From positions 1 through 64,000 of the forward strand of contig CAIMFY010000118.1 in assembly GCA_903840415.1 (NCBI GenBank): DNA of 64,000 nucleotides, written 5' to 3'. This stretch comes from an uncultured Opitutia bacterium. GTDB taxonomy: Bacteria > Verrucomicrobiota > Verrucomicrobiia > Opitutales > Opitutaceae. Under the pieces are notes generated by a model. That model worked only from the letters and a program-made list of their open reading frames with translations. It searched no databases and had not been told where the DNA came from. The position numbers and the translations under genes are program-made. This document shows, piece after piece, positions 1 through 7,843 of the stretch (positions are counted from its first letter, which is position 1; each line of letters opens with the position of its first letter).

Positions 1-395
1 GCTGCTAATTGAGGACATGTTATTGTTGGTTCACAGGTCAGAATTTGCCGGCGGAACGCCACCGAGGCCCGTGTAGTGATTCTATCGTGCAGCATAAGTA
101 TTTCTTTAGCCGAATATGCTGCTGGGTGGAATTGAGCCGGCTCAAAGTGCCGCCTGTTGCCGAGAGGTACGATTCTGGAACGAGTGATTCGCCGGGAGGC
201 TTGCTCGATGATTGGTTCAATTCGCCGGCGGCGCTGCATCACGACGCACCACAACTTGCCCCGCTTTATCACCAGTTTCAAGTTGCCCGGAGTTAACCTT
301 TGGTCGTTCAATCCAACGCGATGAAATCGGCCAGTTGGCATCCCGTGGTGTGGTTTCTTCATGCGTCCGCCCGCTGCACTCGCGGGCACTTTGGG
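1..395. other. No recognisable gene
   Basis: I see no supported gene here. Open frames on both strands are short, overlap each other and translate to compositions that resemble no family I know. The region probably carries the promoter of the lipoprotein gene that follows and perhaps the decayed end of something outside the window. Confidence 0.5.
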
Positions 396-1199
396 ATGCT
401 GCGGTGCGTCATCTTGGGCATGGCAGGCGGCCTCTTGCTCGGCGGTTGCGCCAGTTCGACTGAGGTGAAAATCGAGTCGCTCGCAAAGCCGAAGGCCGAG
501 GACACGACCTTTTATCAGATTCACAACGCCAACCCCGCGATCAACGCCGATTTATTTCAATACAAGTTAGCCAGGGTAACAGGCGGCATCGCAAGCACCG
601 CGCCTTCGGTCAAAGGCATGCCGGATGCGCCGCCCGGCACACCCGCCGATCCGGCGGAGTATTTGGACGACAAAGACCTTGACGACATCGTGAGCACCGC
701 GCTTTCCGTCAAAGGCATGTATGTGGCTCCGCCTGGCACGCACGTCGAATTGGTGGTGGATGTGAAATACGGGATCAGTTCGCCTCAACGCCGCTACAAG
801 ACCGTTTCGGAGCCGATTTACGGCAGCGTGCCGGGCGAATCGGCCCCCAGCCGCCGAACTATGGGAATGGACTCTGATGGCCATCCGATAAACGAAACGG
901 TCTATGCGCAAGGACCATCGACCATAGGGGCGACCGGTTTCCGTGATCGCACCGGCGCCGTCGACATCTATGAAAAACACCTGCGCCTAACCGCGCGGGA
1001 AACCAAAGTCGCCGAAGGAGGCCAACCCGCGCCGGAAGTGTGGACGGTCGATGTCATCAGCGAGGGTGAAAACAGAGATCTGCGCAAAGCGCTCCCGATC
1101 CTCGCCGCCGTCGCCATCGACTATGTCGGCAATGACGCGCACGGCCGGAGGATCATCCGCCGGAAAGACACCGATGAGCATGTCGTCTATGTGAAGTGA
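396..1199 (+). CDS. Putative lipoprotein of unknown function
   Basis: The ATG at 396 gives a 267-residue protein with a short classical lipoprotein signal: a basic start, a hydrophobic run and the lipobox LLGGC, with the acylated Cys at residue 18. An in-frame ATG at 321 and a TTG at 300 would make an unusually long signal, so 396 is preferred. The mature part has no domain I recognise. It contains an internal duplication near residues 66-115, in which the short phrase SVKGM followed by APPGT occurs twice. It is predicted to be anchored in a membrane after export. No operon partner is visible. Being expressed is plausible; the function is unknown. Confidence 0.6.
   Translation: MLRCVILGMAGGLLLGGCASSTEVKIESLAKPKAEDTTFYQIHNANPAINADLFQYKLARVTGGIASTAPSVKGMPDAPPGTPADPAEYLDDKDLDDIVSTALSVKGMYVAPPGTHVELVVDVKYGISSPQRRYKTVSEPIYGSVPGESAPSRRTMGMDSDGHPINETVYAQGPSTIGATGFRDRTGAVDIYEKHLRLTARETKVAEGGQPAPEVWTVDVISEGENRDLRKALPILAAVAIDYVGNDAHGRRIIRRKDTDEHVVYVK
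591..740 (+). repeat. Intragenic direct repeat, two 51-bp copies
   Basis: Positions 591-641 and 690-740 inside the lipoprotein gene are similar 51-bp copies in the same frame, spaced 99 bp start to start. Both encode a peptide of the form S-T-A-x-S-V-K-G-M-x-x-A-P-P-G-T. The copies have diverged at several positions, so the duplication is not recent. Confidence 0.6.
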
Positions 1200-1386
1200 G
1201 GCTTGTGAGGCAATCGCACTTCGAACAGTTTTTCGGTGTTCCAATAAACACCGTATGCGGCATAAAACTACACCAAACGCTTTGCGTAAGTATGCCCATT
1301 CCATAACTCGTTGATGAGGGTTTTTGCTTCATGAGGTGTTTCACAGAGGTGCCTTTGAACGCTGGAAATTGCTTGCCTAGCTTGAT

Positions 1387-1410
1387 AACGTAATCACGTT
1401 TTCAAACGTG
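1387..1410. promoter_or_regulatory. Candidate brnTA operator, ACGT boxes
   Basis: Two overlapping inverted repeats abut the toxin start. AACGT at 1387-1391 pairs with ACGTT at 1396-1400. CACGTTT at 1395-1401 pairs with AAACGTG at 1404-1410, whose last three bases are the GTG start codon. BrnA-type antitoxins are known to repress their own operon, so this is the natural binding site. The assignment is inferred. Confidence 0.45.
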
Positions 1411-1674
1411 AATTTCGATTGGGATCCGGCCAAGAGCGCCAGCAATGAAGCCAAGCACGGCCTCAGTCTCGCTGCCGCTTGCGTCCTTTGGCAAGGTCCC
1501 GTCGTCACTCTTCCCTCGAATGATCCGGGCGAGATGCGGCATCTCGCCAGCGGCTTGATCGAGGGACGACATTGGACCGTCGTCTATGCCCTCCGTGGCG
1601 ACCACTTCCGTCTCATTTCCGCCCGCCGCTCCCGCACCAATGAAAAAGCTCTCTTCCAAGAACTCGTCGGCTAA
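1408..1674 (+). CDS. brnT: BrnT-family toxin (DUF497)
   Basis: This 88-residue protein has the BrnT pattern: FDWDPAKSASNEAKHG at the N-terminus, then W.VVYALRG and the closing RLISARRSRTNE. BrnT is a ribonuclease toxin that cleaves RNA and arrests growth when its antitoxin is lost. The start is GTG at 1408, which begins exactly at the first conserved residues. The antitoxin gene overlaps its 3' end by 35 bases in another frame, the usual gene order for this family. All family landmark residues I know are present, so the toxin looks intact. Confidence 0.88.
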   Translation: MNFDWDPAKSASNEAKHGLSLAAACVLWQGPVVTLPSNDPGEMRHLASGLIEGRHWTVVYALRGDHFRLISARRSRTNEKALFQELVG

Positions 1675-1921
1675 AACCACGGCCGCCAACCTTGAATCCC
1701 GTTTCGCCAGCGGGAGAAATGTTCTCGATTATTTTGATGTGGCGCGCGCCGTGGTGACCCACGGTGGCGCCCGGCCCGGTTCGGGCCGCAAGCCTACAGG
1801 CAAACTGCAAAAGACGGTCAAGCTGTCGCCCACGGCAGTTCGCCGGTTTCAGGCCTACGCCCGCCGCGAGCATTTGCCGGATTTCTCTGCTGCGCTCGAA
1901 GCTGCCTCTCGTGTGGTCTGA
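1640..1921 (+). CDS. brnA: BrnA-like ribbon-helix-helix antitoxin
   Basis: The ATG at 1640 gives 93 residues. The N-terminal half (LESRFASGRNVLDYFD) matches the toxin-binding arm of BrnA antitoxins. A GARPGSGRKP linker follows, then a basic segment with LSPTAVRRFQAYARRE that fits a ribbon-helix-helix DNA-binding fold. It should neutralise BrnT and repress the operon. A start in the same frame at 1586 would overlap the toxin more and adds nothing conserved. The GRKP linker differs from textbook BrnA, so the C-terminal half may come from a different ribbon-helix-helix lineage. Confidence 0.75.
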   Translation: MKKLSSKNSSAKTTAANLESRFASGRNVLDYFDVARAVVTHGGARPGSGRKPTGKLQKTVKLSPTAVRRFQAYARREHLPDFSAALEAASRVV

Positions 1922-1980
1922 GTTGGTGAAGTGTCTAGGCCGTCTGCGACCGCACTTACTCGTTTCCCAATTGTTGCCTA

Positions 1981-2075
1981 TTGTATTGGATAACCGGGGT
2001 TGTTCACACCCGGAGAGCTGCCGTTCTTCAGACGTCCGATCTCCGGGTGTGAACAACCCCGGTTATCCAATACAA
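1981..2075. repeat. Perfect 36-bp inverted repeat
   Basis: Bases 1981-2016 and 2040-2075 are exact reverse complements, separated by 23 bases. The arm starts TTGTATTGGATAACC and contains GGGGTTGTTCACACC. As RNA it would form a very stable 36-bp hairpin. It lies 53 bp after brnA and 78 bp before the group II intron. It has no T-run directly after the stem, so it is not a plain terminator. A small non-autonomous mobile element or an intron-attracting hairpin are the two best guesses. Confidence 0.8.
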
Positions 2076-2663
2076 AAAGGTATGAGGTCAGTCGCGCCAG
2101 CAAACAGTACATGGGGAAATAACGAAAGGAATGAAACATGTAATCGATACACAGTGGGTTAAAACTCCCACCCGAGAAAGGTTGGCAGCCGCTCGGAAGC
2201 GAACATTGCGCAGCGGTTCCGTAAGGGCCGCGCGAAGCGTATGGAGTGAGTACCAAAGCCGCGTAATTGAATCCCGAAATCATACACATCGTTCGGGTCC
2301 TCCTCTTCTGACACGGGGGGACAGCGCTGCCAAGCCCACAGTAAGACGCCGCCGGCACGGGGCGCAGGCCATGGGCATGGAGGCTGAACCGGGAGCTGCG
2401 GGCGGGGCAAAGGTACATGGGGGTATCCTGGAAAGCTGGGAGAGTCGCCCCGATCCTTCGAACAGCCGGAATCGGACGACACCGGCATATCAACGTCCTG
2501 GCGCGCGGACCGCGCTTCCCGCGGTCCATGCGAGCGAAAGTCGGGAAGCAGCGAAGGACCCCGTGAGCGAGGGAAACCGAAGCGAGCGGGGCAACGGTGG
2601 CGGCAGTCTTAGTGGTCTCATAGTAGCGATTGAAAGTGGGCGAACCGAAACCGGAGGGAGCCC

Positions 2664-4045
2664 ATGAGTAGCGAAGGGGACGACCGGGGAGAGTTCCGTG
2701 CTACCTGGCGAAACGCGGGGGAGAAACAGCCCCTGACAAGCGTTTCAACCCGCCAGCAGCACATTGCAGCATCGGCCAAGAAATACGCGGGCAGCCCGCT
2801 CACCACCCTGAGTCATCACATCGACCTGCTGTGGTTGAGGGCAGCCTCTGGGAGAGTTCGCCGGGACAGCGCCCCGGGAGTGGACGGCCAGACGGTGCCG
2901 AGTATGGCGAGAATCTGGAAGCAAACCTGAAGAGCCTGTTGGAGCGTGCCAAGAATGGCACGAACCGGGCTCCGCCGGTGAAGCGGGTCCACATACCAAA
3001 GAGTGAAACGGAAACGCGCCCCGTCGGGCTGCCCACCGTGGAAGAAAAGGTGCTGACCCGGGCGGTTACGATGTTGTGGGAGCCAGTCTATGAACAAGAC
3101 TTCCTCGACGGCTCCTACGGCTTCCGACCGTGACGCTCACCCCATCAGGCCCTCGACGCGGTTCGTGCCGCGGTGATGGGGATGGGAGGAGGGTGGGTGC
3201 TGGATGTGGACGTGCGAAAATACTTCGACGCGATCCCCAAGCAGCTGCTCCGCGAAGTTTTGAACCGTCGGGTAAGGGACGGAGTGATCGTTCGGTTGAT
3301 CGGCAAATGGCTCAACGCCGGGGTTTGGGAAGCCGGAAAGGTGACCTACCCGGAAGCAGGAACGCCGCAGGGGTCGGTGATCTCACCGTGCCTGAGCAAC
3401 GTCTACCTGCATGAGGTGCTGGATTGTTGGTTCGAGCGAGTGATCAAACCGAAATTGCGTGGCAAGGCGGAGTTAATCCGCTTCGCGGACGATTTTGTGG
3501 TGATCTGCGAGAAACGCGAGGACGCTGAAACTCTATTGGAGCAGGCGACCGCGCGGTTCTTCAGCTATGGACTGACGATTCATCCGGAGAAAACCCGGAT
3601 CGTGGACTTCCGACATCCTTGGAAGAGCGGTCGTCATCCACAGACCTTCGACTTCCTCGGCTTCACCCATTACTGGGGAAAGACGCGGGGTGGAGGTTAT
3701 GCGGTGACCCGTAAAACCAAGGCAGCAAAGTTCCGCGCGGCCCTCAGCAATGTCGGGGATTGGTGCAAGGACAACCGCCATAAGCCAATCGCGCAACAGC
3801 ACCGCGAACTTAGCGTACGAATACTCGGGCATTATGCCTATTACGGCATTCGCGGCAATAGCCGTGCGCTCGGGTGTTTTCGCGATCAAGTAAAGCGGCT
3901 GTGGCACTATTGGCTACACCACCGCCGGTCCCGCGAGGGCTCCGGTGGAATGGAACTGTGGAAGCGCCTCAGTGAGCACTTCCCTTTGCCACCGGTCCGG
4001 ATTGTCCACGTCGCCATGACGCGGCAATCAGCTTGGTCACTCTAA
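2664..4045 (+). pseudogene. ltrA: Group II intron reverse transcriptase/maturase, broken
   Basis: The reading frame begins at ATG 2664 and matches intron-encoded reverse transcriptases through APGVDGQT. It then loses one base near 2900 (CCGGAG expected, CCGAG seen) and continues in the next frame with [17 protein letters not shown] and ETRPVGLPT. At 3131-3133 a TGA replaces a Gly codon (GGA) after YGFRP. The rest runs to 4045 with the palm motif FADDF in place of YADD, TPQGSVISP, and a thumb/X region ending in LPPVRIVH. No endonuclease domain is present, as in group IIC-like introns. Two independent lesions make a functional product unlikely. Confidence 0.9.
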
Positions 4046-4067
4046 CTTAGCGAATGCTCTCCTTGAA

Positions 4068-4145
4068 GAACCGGATGCGTTACTATGCCGCTAGTCCGGG
4101 TCTGTGGGGGTGTCGGCGGGCAACCGCCGGCACTACCCGGAAAAC
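4068..4145 (+). ncRNA. Intron domains V and VI
   Basis: Bases 4068-4102 form the short hairpin expected of domain V (GAACCGGA pairing with TCCGGGTC). The usual AGC triad reads AAC, opposite a G. Bases 4110-4133 form domain VI: GTGTCGGCGG pairs with CCGCCGGCAC, closed outside by GGG and CCC with an unpaired TA. The A at 4135 is the likely branch point. The sequence match is to the general architecture, judged by eye. Confidence 0.6.
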
Positions 4146-4151
4146 GACCAC

Positions 4152-4511
4152 TCAGGCGTTGGCGATAGCGTCGGCGACGAATTGATTTAGGCTTTCTCCA
4201 CGGGTTGAAGCTTTGATAGCGGCTTTTTGGTGAAGGTCGGGTCCAACTCGAACGACGAATTTGCCGCTATAGCTTTTCCCAGCGGTGATCGGAGGCAGTT
4301 TCTCCTTATTGGCCAACAGGTCGCCGACGTGTTCCTCGACGATTTTGCAGACCTCCCGGAATACAGTGGTCTCGTCCTCGCCGTGGCATCCACCGAAGAA
4401 CAGCCCTGGGCAACGACCGACGAAACATTGATCCTCGTCTGACCACTCAACAATTTTGAGATAACGGGCCGCTGCTTCTTTAACAGCATCTTGGGTGTTC
4501 TTGTTCTTCAT
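4152..4511 (-). CDS. hicB: HicB-family antitoxin
   Basis: This 119-residue protein has the HicB layout. The N-terminal half (VEWSDEDQCFVGRCPGL, then HGEDETTVFREV) is the partial RNase H-like fold that binds HicA. The C-terminal part (YSGKFVVRVGPDLHQKAAIKASTRGESLNQFVADAI) is a ribbon-helix-helix DNA-binding segment. It should neutralise HicA and repress the operon. It starts four bases inside the 3' end of hicA, so the two are translationally coupled. Its 3' end lies beside the estimated end of the group II intron. Confidence 0.9.
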   Translation of the reverse strand: MKNKNTQDAVKEAAARYLKIVEWSDEDQCFVGRCPGLFFGGCHGEDETTVFREVCKIVEEHVGDLLANKEKLPPITAGKSYSGKFVVRVGPDLHQKAAIKASTRGESLNQFVADAIANA

Positions 4512-4711
4512 GGCTTTGGTTCCTTCGTGGCAACGATCGCTCGTTGCACGTCTTTCTCTTGGTAGTGATGCGCATCCGCCCCAGATTGACCTGAGATGAT
4601 AACGGTAGTCCCAATGGCGTGTCTGAATTTCCGATGGCTGCTTTTGGTTGGGACTCGCATGAAACCCGCGTGCTCTAAGTCGGCGATGAGTTGACGAATC
4701 TTACGCGGCAT
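4508..4711 (-). CDS. hicA: HicA-family mRNA interferase toxin
   Basis: This 67-residue protein has the HicA double-stranded-RNA-binding-like fold signature: an N-terminal helix, LEHAGFMRVPTKSSHRKFRH with the catalytic His at residue 26, and a TTVIISGQ strand. HicA cleaves mRNA when HicB is depleted. It is the first gene of the pair, which is the common order. The ATG at 4711 lies five bases from a 14-bp palindrome and a TTGACA box. Nothing suggests inactivation. Confidence 0.9.
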   Translation of the reverse strand: MPRKIRQLIADLEHAGFMRVPTKSSHRKFRHAIGTTVIISGQSGADAHHYQEKDVQRAIVATKEPKP

Positions 4712-4716
4712 TTCTT

Positions 4717-4747
4717 AGTATCATGATACTGTTATTCCAAATGTCAA
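4717..4747 (-). promoter_or_regulatory. hicAB promoter and palindromic operator
   Basis: On the minus strand a perfect TTGACA lies at 4747-4742. Downstream sits the perfect palindrome AGTATCATGATACT (4717-4730), which would overlap the -10 region and ends five bases before the hicA start. HicB proteins bind such palindromes to autoregulate. A clear -10 box at ideal spacing is not visible apart from weak matches inside the palindrome. Confidence 0.65.
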
Positions 4748-4851
4748 GCGATGCAGTTTTGCGGGGTGGTCGTTTCCGAATCATTCGATTTTGGAACAGT
4801 AAAACGGGATCGGCCGTTGGCAACCGATACTCGCGAAGCCAGGCATGGTCG

Positions 4852-4873
4852 CGGACCGGCGTAAGCCGGTCCG
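4852..4873. repeat. Hairpin, 9-bp perfect stem
   Basis: CGGACCGGC pairs with GCCGGTCCG across a GTAA loop. It lies just past the 3' end of the minus-strand stub. No T-run follows on either strand, so termination is uncertain. Confidence 0.5.
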
Positions 4874-4882
4874 TGAGACAAG

Positions 4883-5131
4883 TTACTTGGCGGGAGCGTA
4901 GCTATACTCTGGCCGGAAGCGAATAACGTCGCGGTGCATCGAGTTGACCGTGTTGGCCATTTTTTGGATGTAATCTTTGTAGGCATTGTCTCCCATGGCC
5001 GTGCGGATGGCCCCGCCCGCCGCCGCGAGCTCGGCCATCGAATCATACCCGACCACAACGTAGAACACATAGCCGTCGCCGCCGAAGGATACCCGGCCGA
5101 CGCAGGTGGAGGAAGGAAAGCTTGTCGCCCT
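4883..5131 (-). pseudogene. C-terminal stub of a small secreted or enzyme protein
   Basis: The minus-strand frame is open for 83 codons from 5131 but has no good start; a GTG at 5068 is internal to what looks like coding sequence. The translation (GGDGYVFYVVVGYDSMAEL, then AMGDNAYKDYIQKMANTV and HRDVIRFRPEYSY) looks like the end of a ferredoxin-like-fold protein, perhaps of NIPSNAP type. A TGA closes the frame upstream. I read it as a truncated remnant. The family guess is weak. Confidence 0.4.
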
Positions 5132-5303
5132 TCACGCCCGATTGCCGAAAATCTCTCTCGATCCTCGCGATCGCGATGTTTTCGAAGCCAACACGGCGCA
5201 TGTCGTATTCAATCGCGATTCAAACGGAAGCGTGACTGCACTTCGCTACTCTGCCGGCCGCGTGCGCAATCTCGAGTTTCGACGTCAAGGCCCGGCGCCT
5301 TGA
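5073..5303 (+). pseudogene. C-terminal stub, beta-lactamase/peptidase tail-like
   Basis: The frame is open from 5073 and ends at 5303. The segment HVVFNRDSNGSVTALRYSAG followed by RVRNLEFRR resembles the small C-terminal beta domain found after serine hydrolases and some peptidases, where a line of the form F.RD..G.VT is typical. No catalytic domain precedes it; instead it overlaps the opposite-strand stub. It is probably a leftover of a deleted gene. The family link is tentative. Confidence 0.4.
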
Positions 5304-5481
5304 ACCCGTGTGCCGCATAGATTAACTTTAGGAACGGCAAAAAGACGTGATTTAGGGGCGAACCTATGTGCCTTGGTTGCGGACAGATTTTGCTAGGGCG
5401 GCCAAAAAGATTCGCCTTCGGGTCGCCAACGCCTTGCCAACTGCCCCAGCGCTGGCTCATTGGTGTTCGTAGTTTGCTCCT

Positions 5482-6303
5482 ATGTCGCATCTCGGGCCAT
5501 TCTGGACATCTCTAGCGTATTGCACGAGCATCGGCGCAGTCGTGCTTCACGCACAGCCGACGGGAGTCCGGGGTCCAGTTGCTCGGCCTGAAGCCGCGAC
5601 CGAAGTGTGGTCGCCGGTGCCCCCGGTCGTAAACGCGCCGCTGGACAAGCCGCCGGCAGATGCGATCGTGTTGTTCGACGGCGCGAATCTCGACGCCTGG
5701 CAACCGGTGCGCGAAAACGGACCACGGTGGAAAATCGAGGATGCCGCGATGGTGGTCGTGCCGAGTCCGCAGCCCTCAGATCAACGAACCATACGCGCCT
5801 TCGGTGACGTGCAATTGCACATTGAGTGGCGCACGCCCGCACAAGTGCTCGGCGAGGGTCAGGATCGCGGCAACAGCGGCGTTTTTTTCATGGGGCTCTA
5901 CGAGTTGCAGGTGTTGGACTCGTTCAACAACCCGACCTACGTCAACGGCCAGGCCGGGGCCGTCTACAAAGAGCATGCGCCGCTCGTGAATGTTTCGCGC
6001 CGCCCGGGCACGTGGCAGACCTACGATGTCGTGTTCGTCGCGCCGCGCTTCGGCGCGGACGGCGCGCTACTCGCGCCGGCGCGAATGACGGTCTTTCAGA
6101 ACGGCGTGCTGGTGCAATACGACGTCACCCTCACCGGGCCGACGCCGAACGGTCCGACATATCATCGTTCGACGCTGCCCCCGTATGAAGCCCATGCAGC
6201 CAAACTCCCGCTCGTGCTGCAGGACCACCGTCATCCCGTCGCGTTTCGCAACATCTGGCTCCGCGAAATCGTCCTGCCCCAAAATCATTCTTCTCCCCGA
6301 TGA
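5482..6303 (+). CDS. Secreted DUF1080 (3-keto-disaccharide hydrolase-like) protein
   Basis: This 273-residue protein has a short hydrophobic export segment (about residues 8-25) and then a DUF1080 concanavalin-like beta-sandwich. Characteristic pieces are LFDGANLDAWQPV, RGNSGVFFMGLYELQVLDSF, YVNGQAGAVYK and RRPGTWQTYDVVF. Members hydrolyse 3-keto-glycosides or bind glycans in the periplasm; the exact substrate is unknown. The gene is coupled to the next DUF1080 gene by an ATGA overlap, so the two are made together. The start is the first ATG and fits the signal peptide. Confidence 0.85.
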   Translation: MSHLGPFWTSLAYCTSIGAVVLHAQPTGVRGPVARPEAATEVWSPVPPVVNAPLDKPPADAIVLFDGANLDAWQPVRENGPRWKIEDAAMVVVPSPQPSDQRTIRAFGDVQLHIEWRTPAQVLGEGQDRGNSGVFFMGLYELQVLDSFNNPTYVNGQAGAVYKEHAPLVNVSRRPGTWQTYDVVFVAPRFGADGALLAPARMTVFQNGVLVQYDVTLTGPTPNGPTYHRSTLPPYEAHAAKLPLVLQDHRHPVAFRNIWLREIVLPQNHSSPR

Positions 6304-7175
6304 AAAATCATCCCAAAAAATCTTGCGTGGTGTTACTGTGTGCCGCCGGTTTGTTCGGTGCAACATCCGCCGGATTGCACGCGACCGAGTCGTGGCGGCT
6401 GCTCTTCAATGGTCGCAACCTCGACGGTTGGGAGATGTTCATGACCTATCCCGATCCCGCGTGGGATGTGCCGGGGCTGAAGCGCGACGCCAGCGGCCGC
6501 TACCTAGAGCCGATCGGTAAAAACAGGGATCCGCTCAAGGTCTTCAATGTCGAGACCGTCGACGGTGGCCCGGTGATTCACATCACAGGACAGGGTTTCG
6601 GCGTGATCACGACGAAGGAGTCGATCGCAAATTTTCACGTGCGCCTGCAGATGAAATGGGGCGAGCGGAAATGGAGCATCAAGCTCAACTCGCCGCGCGA
6701 CACCGGTCTGCTCTACCTCGCGCACGGCGAGCCGGGATTCGATCACGCGACGTGGCCACGCTCGATCGAGTTTCAAATTCAGGAGCACGACATCGGCGAT
6801 CTGTACGCGCTCGGCTCGCAAATCACCGTCAACGCGACCCACAAAGACCGGCTGTGGCTCTACGACCCCAAGGGCCAACCCACGCTCTTTGTGCAAAAAG
6901 CGCCGATCGGCAATCGCTGCGTGAAACTCGGCGACCCGGAAAAGCCCAACGGCGAATGGAACACCCTCGACCTGTTCTGCGTGGGTGACGAGAGCGTTCA
7001 CGTCGTCAACGGCATTGTGGTCATGCGGCTCCAGCACGCACAGCGCCTCGATGGCCCAACCCCGGTGCCGTTGACCGGAGGACAAATCTGCCTCCAGACC
7101 GAGGGTGCGGAAGTTTATTTCCGCCAAATCGAAATCGCCCCACTCGGCGCCATCCCGCAGGAACTCCGGGAATGA
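6300..7175 (+). CDS. Secreted DUF1080-family protein, second of pair
   Basis: This 291-residue protein has a clear signal peptide (basic MKNHPKK, hydrophobic VVLLCAAGLFGATSA) and a DUF1080 fold: LLFNGRNLDGWEMF, the strand ITTKESIANFHVRLQMKWGE, DTGLLYLAHGE, SIEFQIQEHDIGDLY, and GQICLQTEGAEVYFRQIEI at the end. It differs clearly from its neighbour (different core motifs, no QVLDS), so the pair is not a recent duplication. The start overlaps the upstream stop (ATGA). A periplasmic role in glycoside or keto-sugar processing is likely; the substrate cannot be read from sequence. Confidence 0.85.
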   Translation: MKNHPKKSCVVLLCAAGLFGATSAGLHATESWRLLFNGRNLDGWEMFMTYPDPAWDVPGLKRDASGRYLEPIGKNRDPLKVFNVETVDGGPVIHITGQGFGVITTKESIANFHVRLQMKWGERKWSIKLNSPRDTGLLYLAHGEPGFDHATWPRSIEFQIQEHDIGDLYALGSQITVNATHKDRLWLYDPKGQPTLFVQKAPIGNRCVKLGDPEKPNGEWNTLDLFCVGDESVHVVNGIVVMRLQHAQRLDGPTPVPLTGGQICLQTEGAEVYFRQIEIAPLGAIPQELRE

Positions 7176-7540
7176 CGCGTGCGCTCCTGCGACCTCCCTC
7201 CCTAGCTACCGCGCCACGCCGCTCGCGAAAATTGGCGACGCTCACGCTGATCACGTTCCGTCCCCGCGCTGCCGTCGCTCCCCGCACACCGTGAGGTTGT
7301 TACCCTGATGACCGTATCTGGCAAAGAAACTACTATCAACGCTTAGCGTAACTCGGCCGAATGCGTAAATCATTAATGTGATCTACGGCGGAGCGAAGCG
7401 TTTCAAAATGGTATGGAAAGAGAAACAACGGTTGCTCGCTCTTGGCACGGCGTAGGTCGGAGCGGACGACTTGAACTTGCTGCCGCCTCGCCTTCCAGTT
7501 GCTCGACATTTGGTACGCCTTTTTGTACTCTGCAGTTCCT
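7176..7540. other. Intergenic, no gene; possible REP-like fragment
   Basis: No supported coding frame. A short stretch at 7451-7470 (CGTAGGTCGGAGCGGACGAC) shares its first dozen bases, with one difference, with the minus strand of 19514-19538, and may be a piece of a dispersed palindromic repeat. Nothing else stands out. Confidence 0.4.
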
Positions 7541-7747
7541 ATGACCAATAAAGAAATCGCCGATGCCATCATCCGTGGAAAGAAAAAGTCGTATCTCGCC
7601 AGGAATGTAAAATTGGCCACCGCCATCCGGGTGGCCGGGCACCGCTTGGGCGGTGTGCTGACCGCCAGGGCGGAGAAGAAAGGCTGGCGACTGGTCACGT
7701 CGGCCGCCCGCGTGTGGCACAAAAAGAAGGTCGTGAAGCGACGGTAG
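7541..7747 (+). CDS. Small basic protein, unknown
   Basis: The ATG at 7541 gives 68 residues, very rich in Lys and Arg (for example RGKKKSYLARN and KKKVVKRR at the C-terminus). I know no family for it. The composition would suit nucleic-acid binding, but that is a guess. It could also be a chance frame: no conserved neighbour or clear ribosome-binding site supports it. Confidence 0.35.
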   Translation: MTNKEIADAIIRGKKKSYLARNVKLATAIRVAGHRLGGVLTARAEKKGWRLVTSAARVWHKKKVVKRR

Positions 7748-7843
7748 GCGTAAGGGGCGAGAACCGCCGAGACCGGACTGCATCTTGCCGGAACGTTCCA
7801 TTGAAAACCGGGTGGTCTACCCGGACCTTATCCTGAGGGCATC

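Larger units (their letters stand above)
2154..4145 (+). mobile_element. Degenerate group II intron
   Basis: A ribozyme-like 5' region begins at GTGGG (2154) and folds at once through GTGGG with CCCAC. It continues through about 500 bases of structured non-coding sequence, then a reverse transcriptase frame, then domain V and VI-like hairpins at 4068-4145. The ends are estimates: the 5' end rests on the GTGGG motif, the 3' end on the bulged A near 4135. The maturase has a frameshift and a stop, and domain V carries a changed catalytic triad, so the element is probably immobile. It lies between two toxin-antitoxin modules. Confidence 0.75.

Noticed and set aside
1981-2075. Terminator for the brnTA operon
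   Set aside because: The stem is far longer than usual and lacks a following T-run, though some role in ending transcription cannot be excluded.
4852-4873. Rho-independent terminator
   Set aside because: Perfect hairpin but no T-run on either strand.
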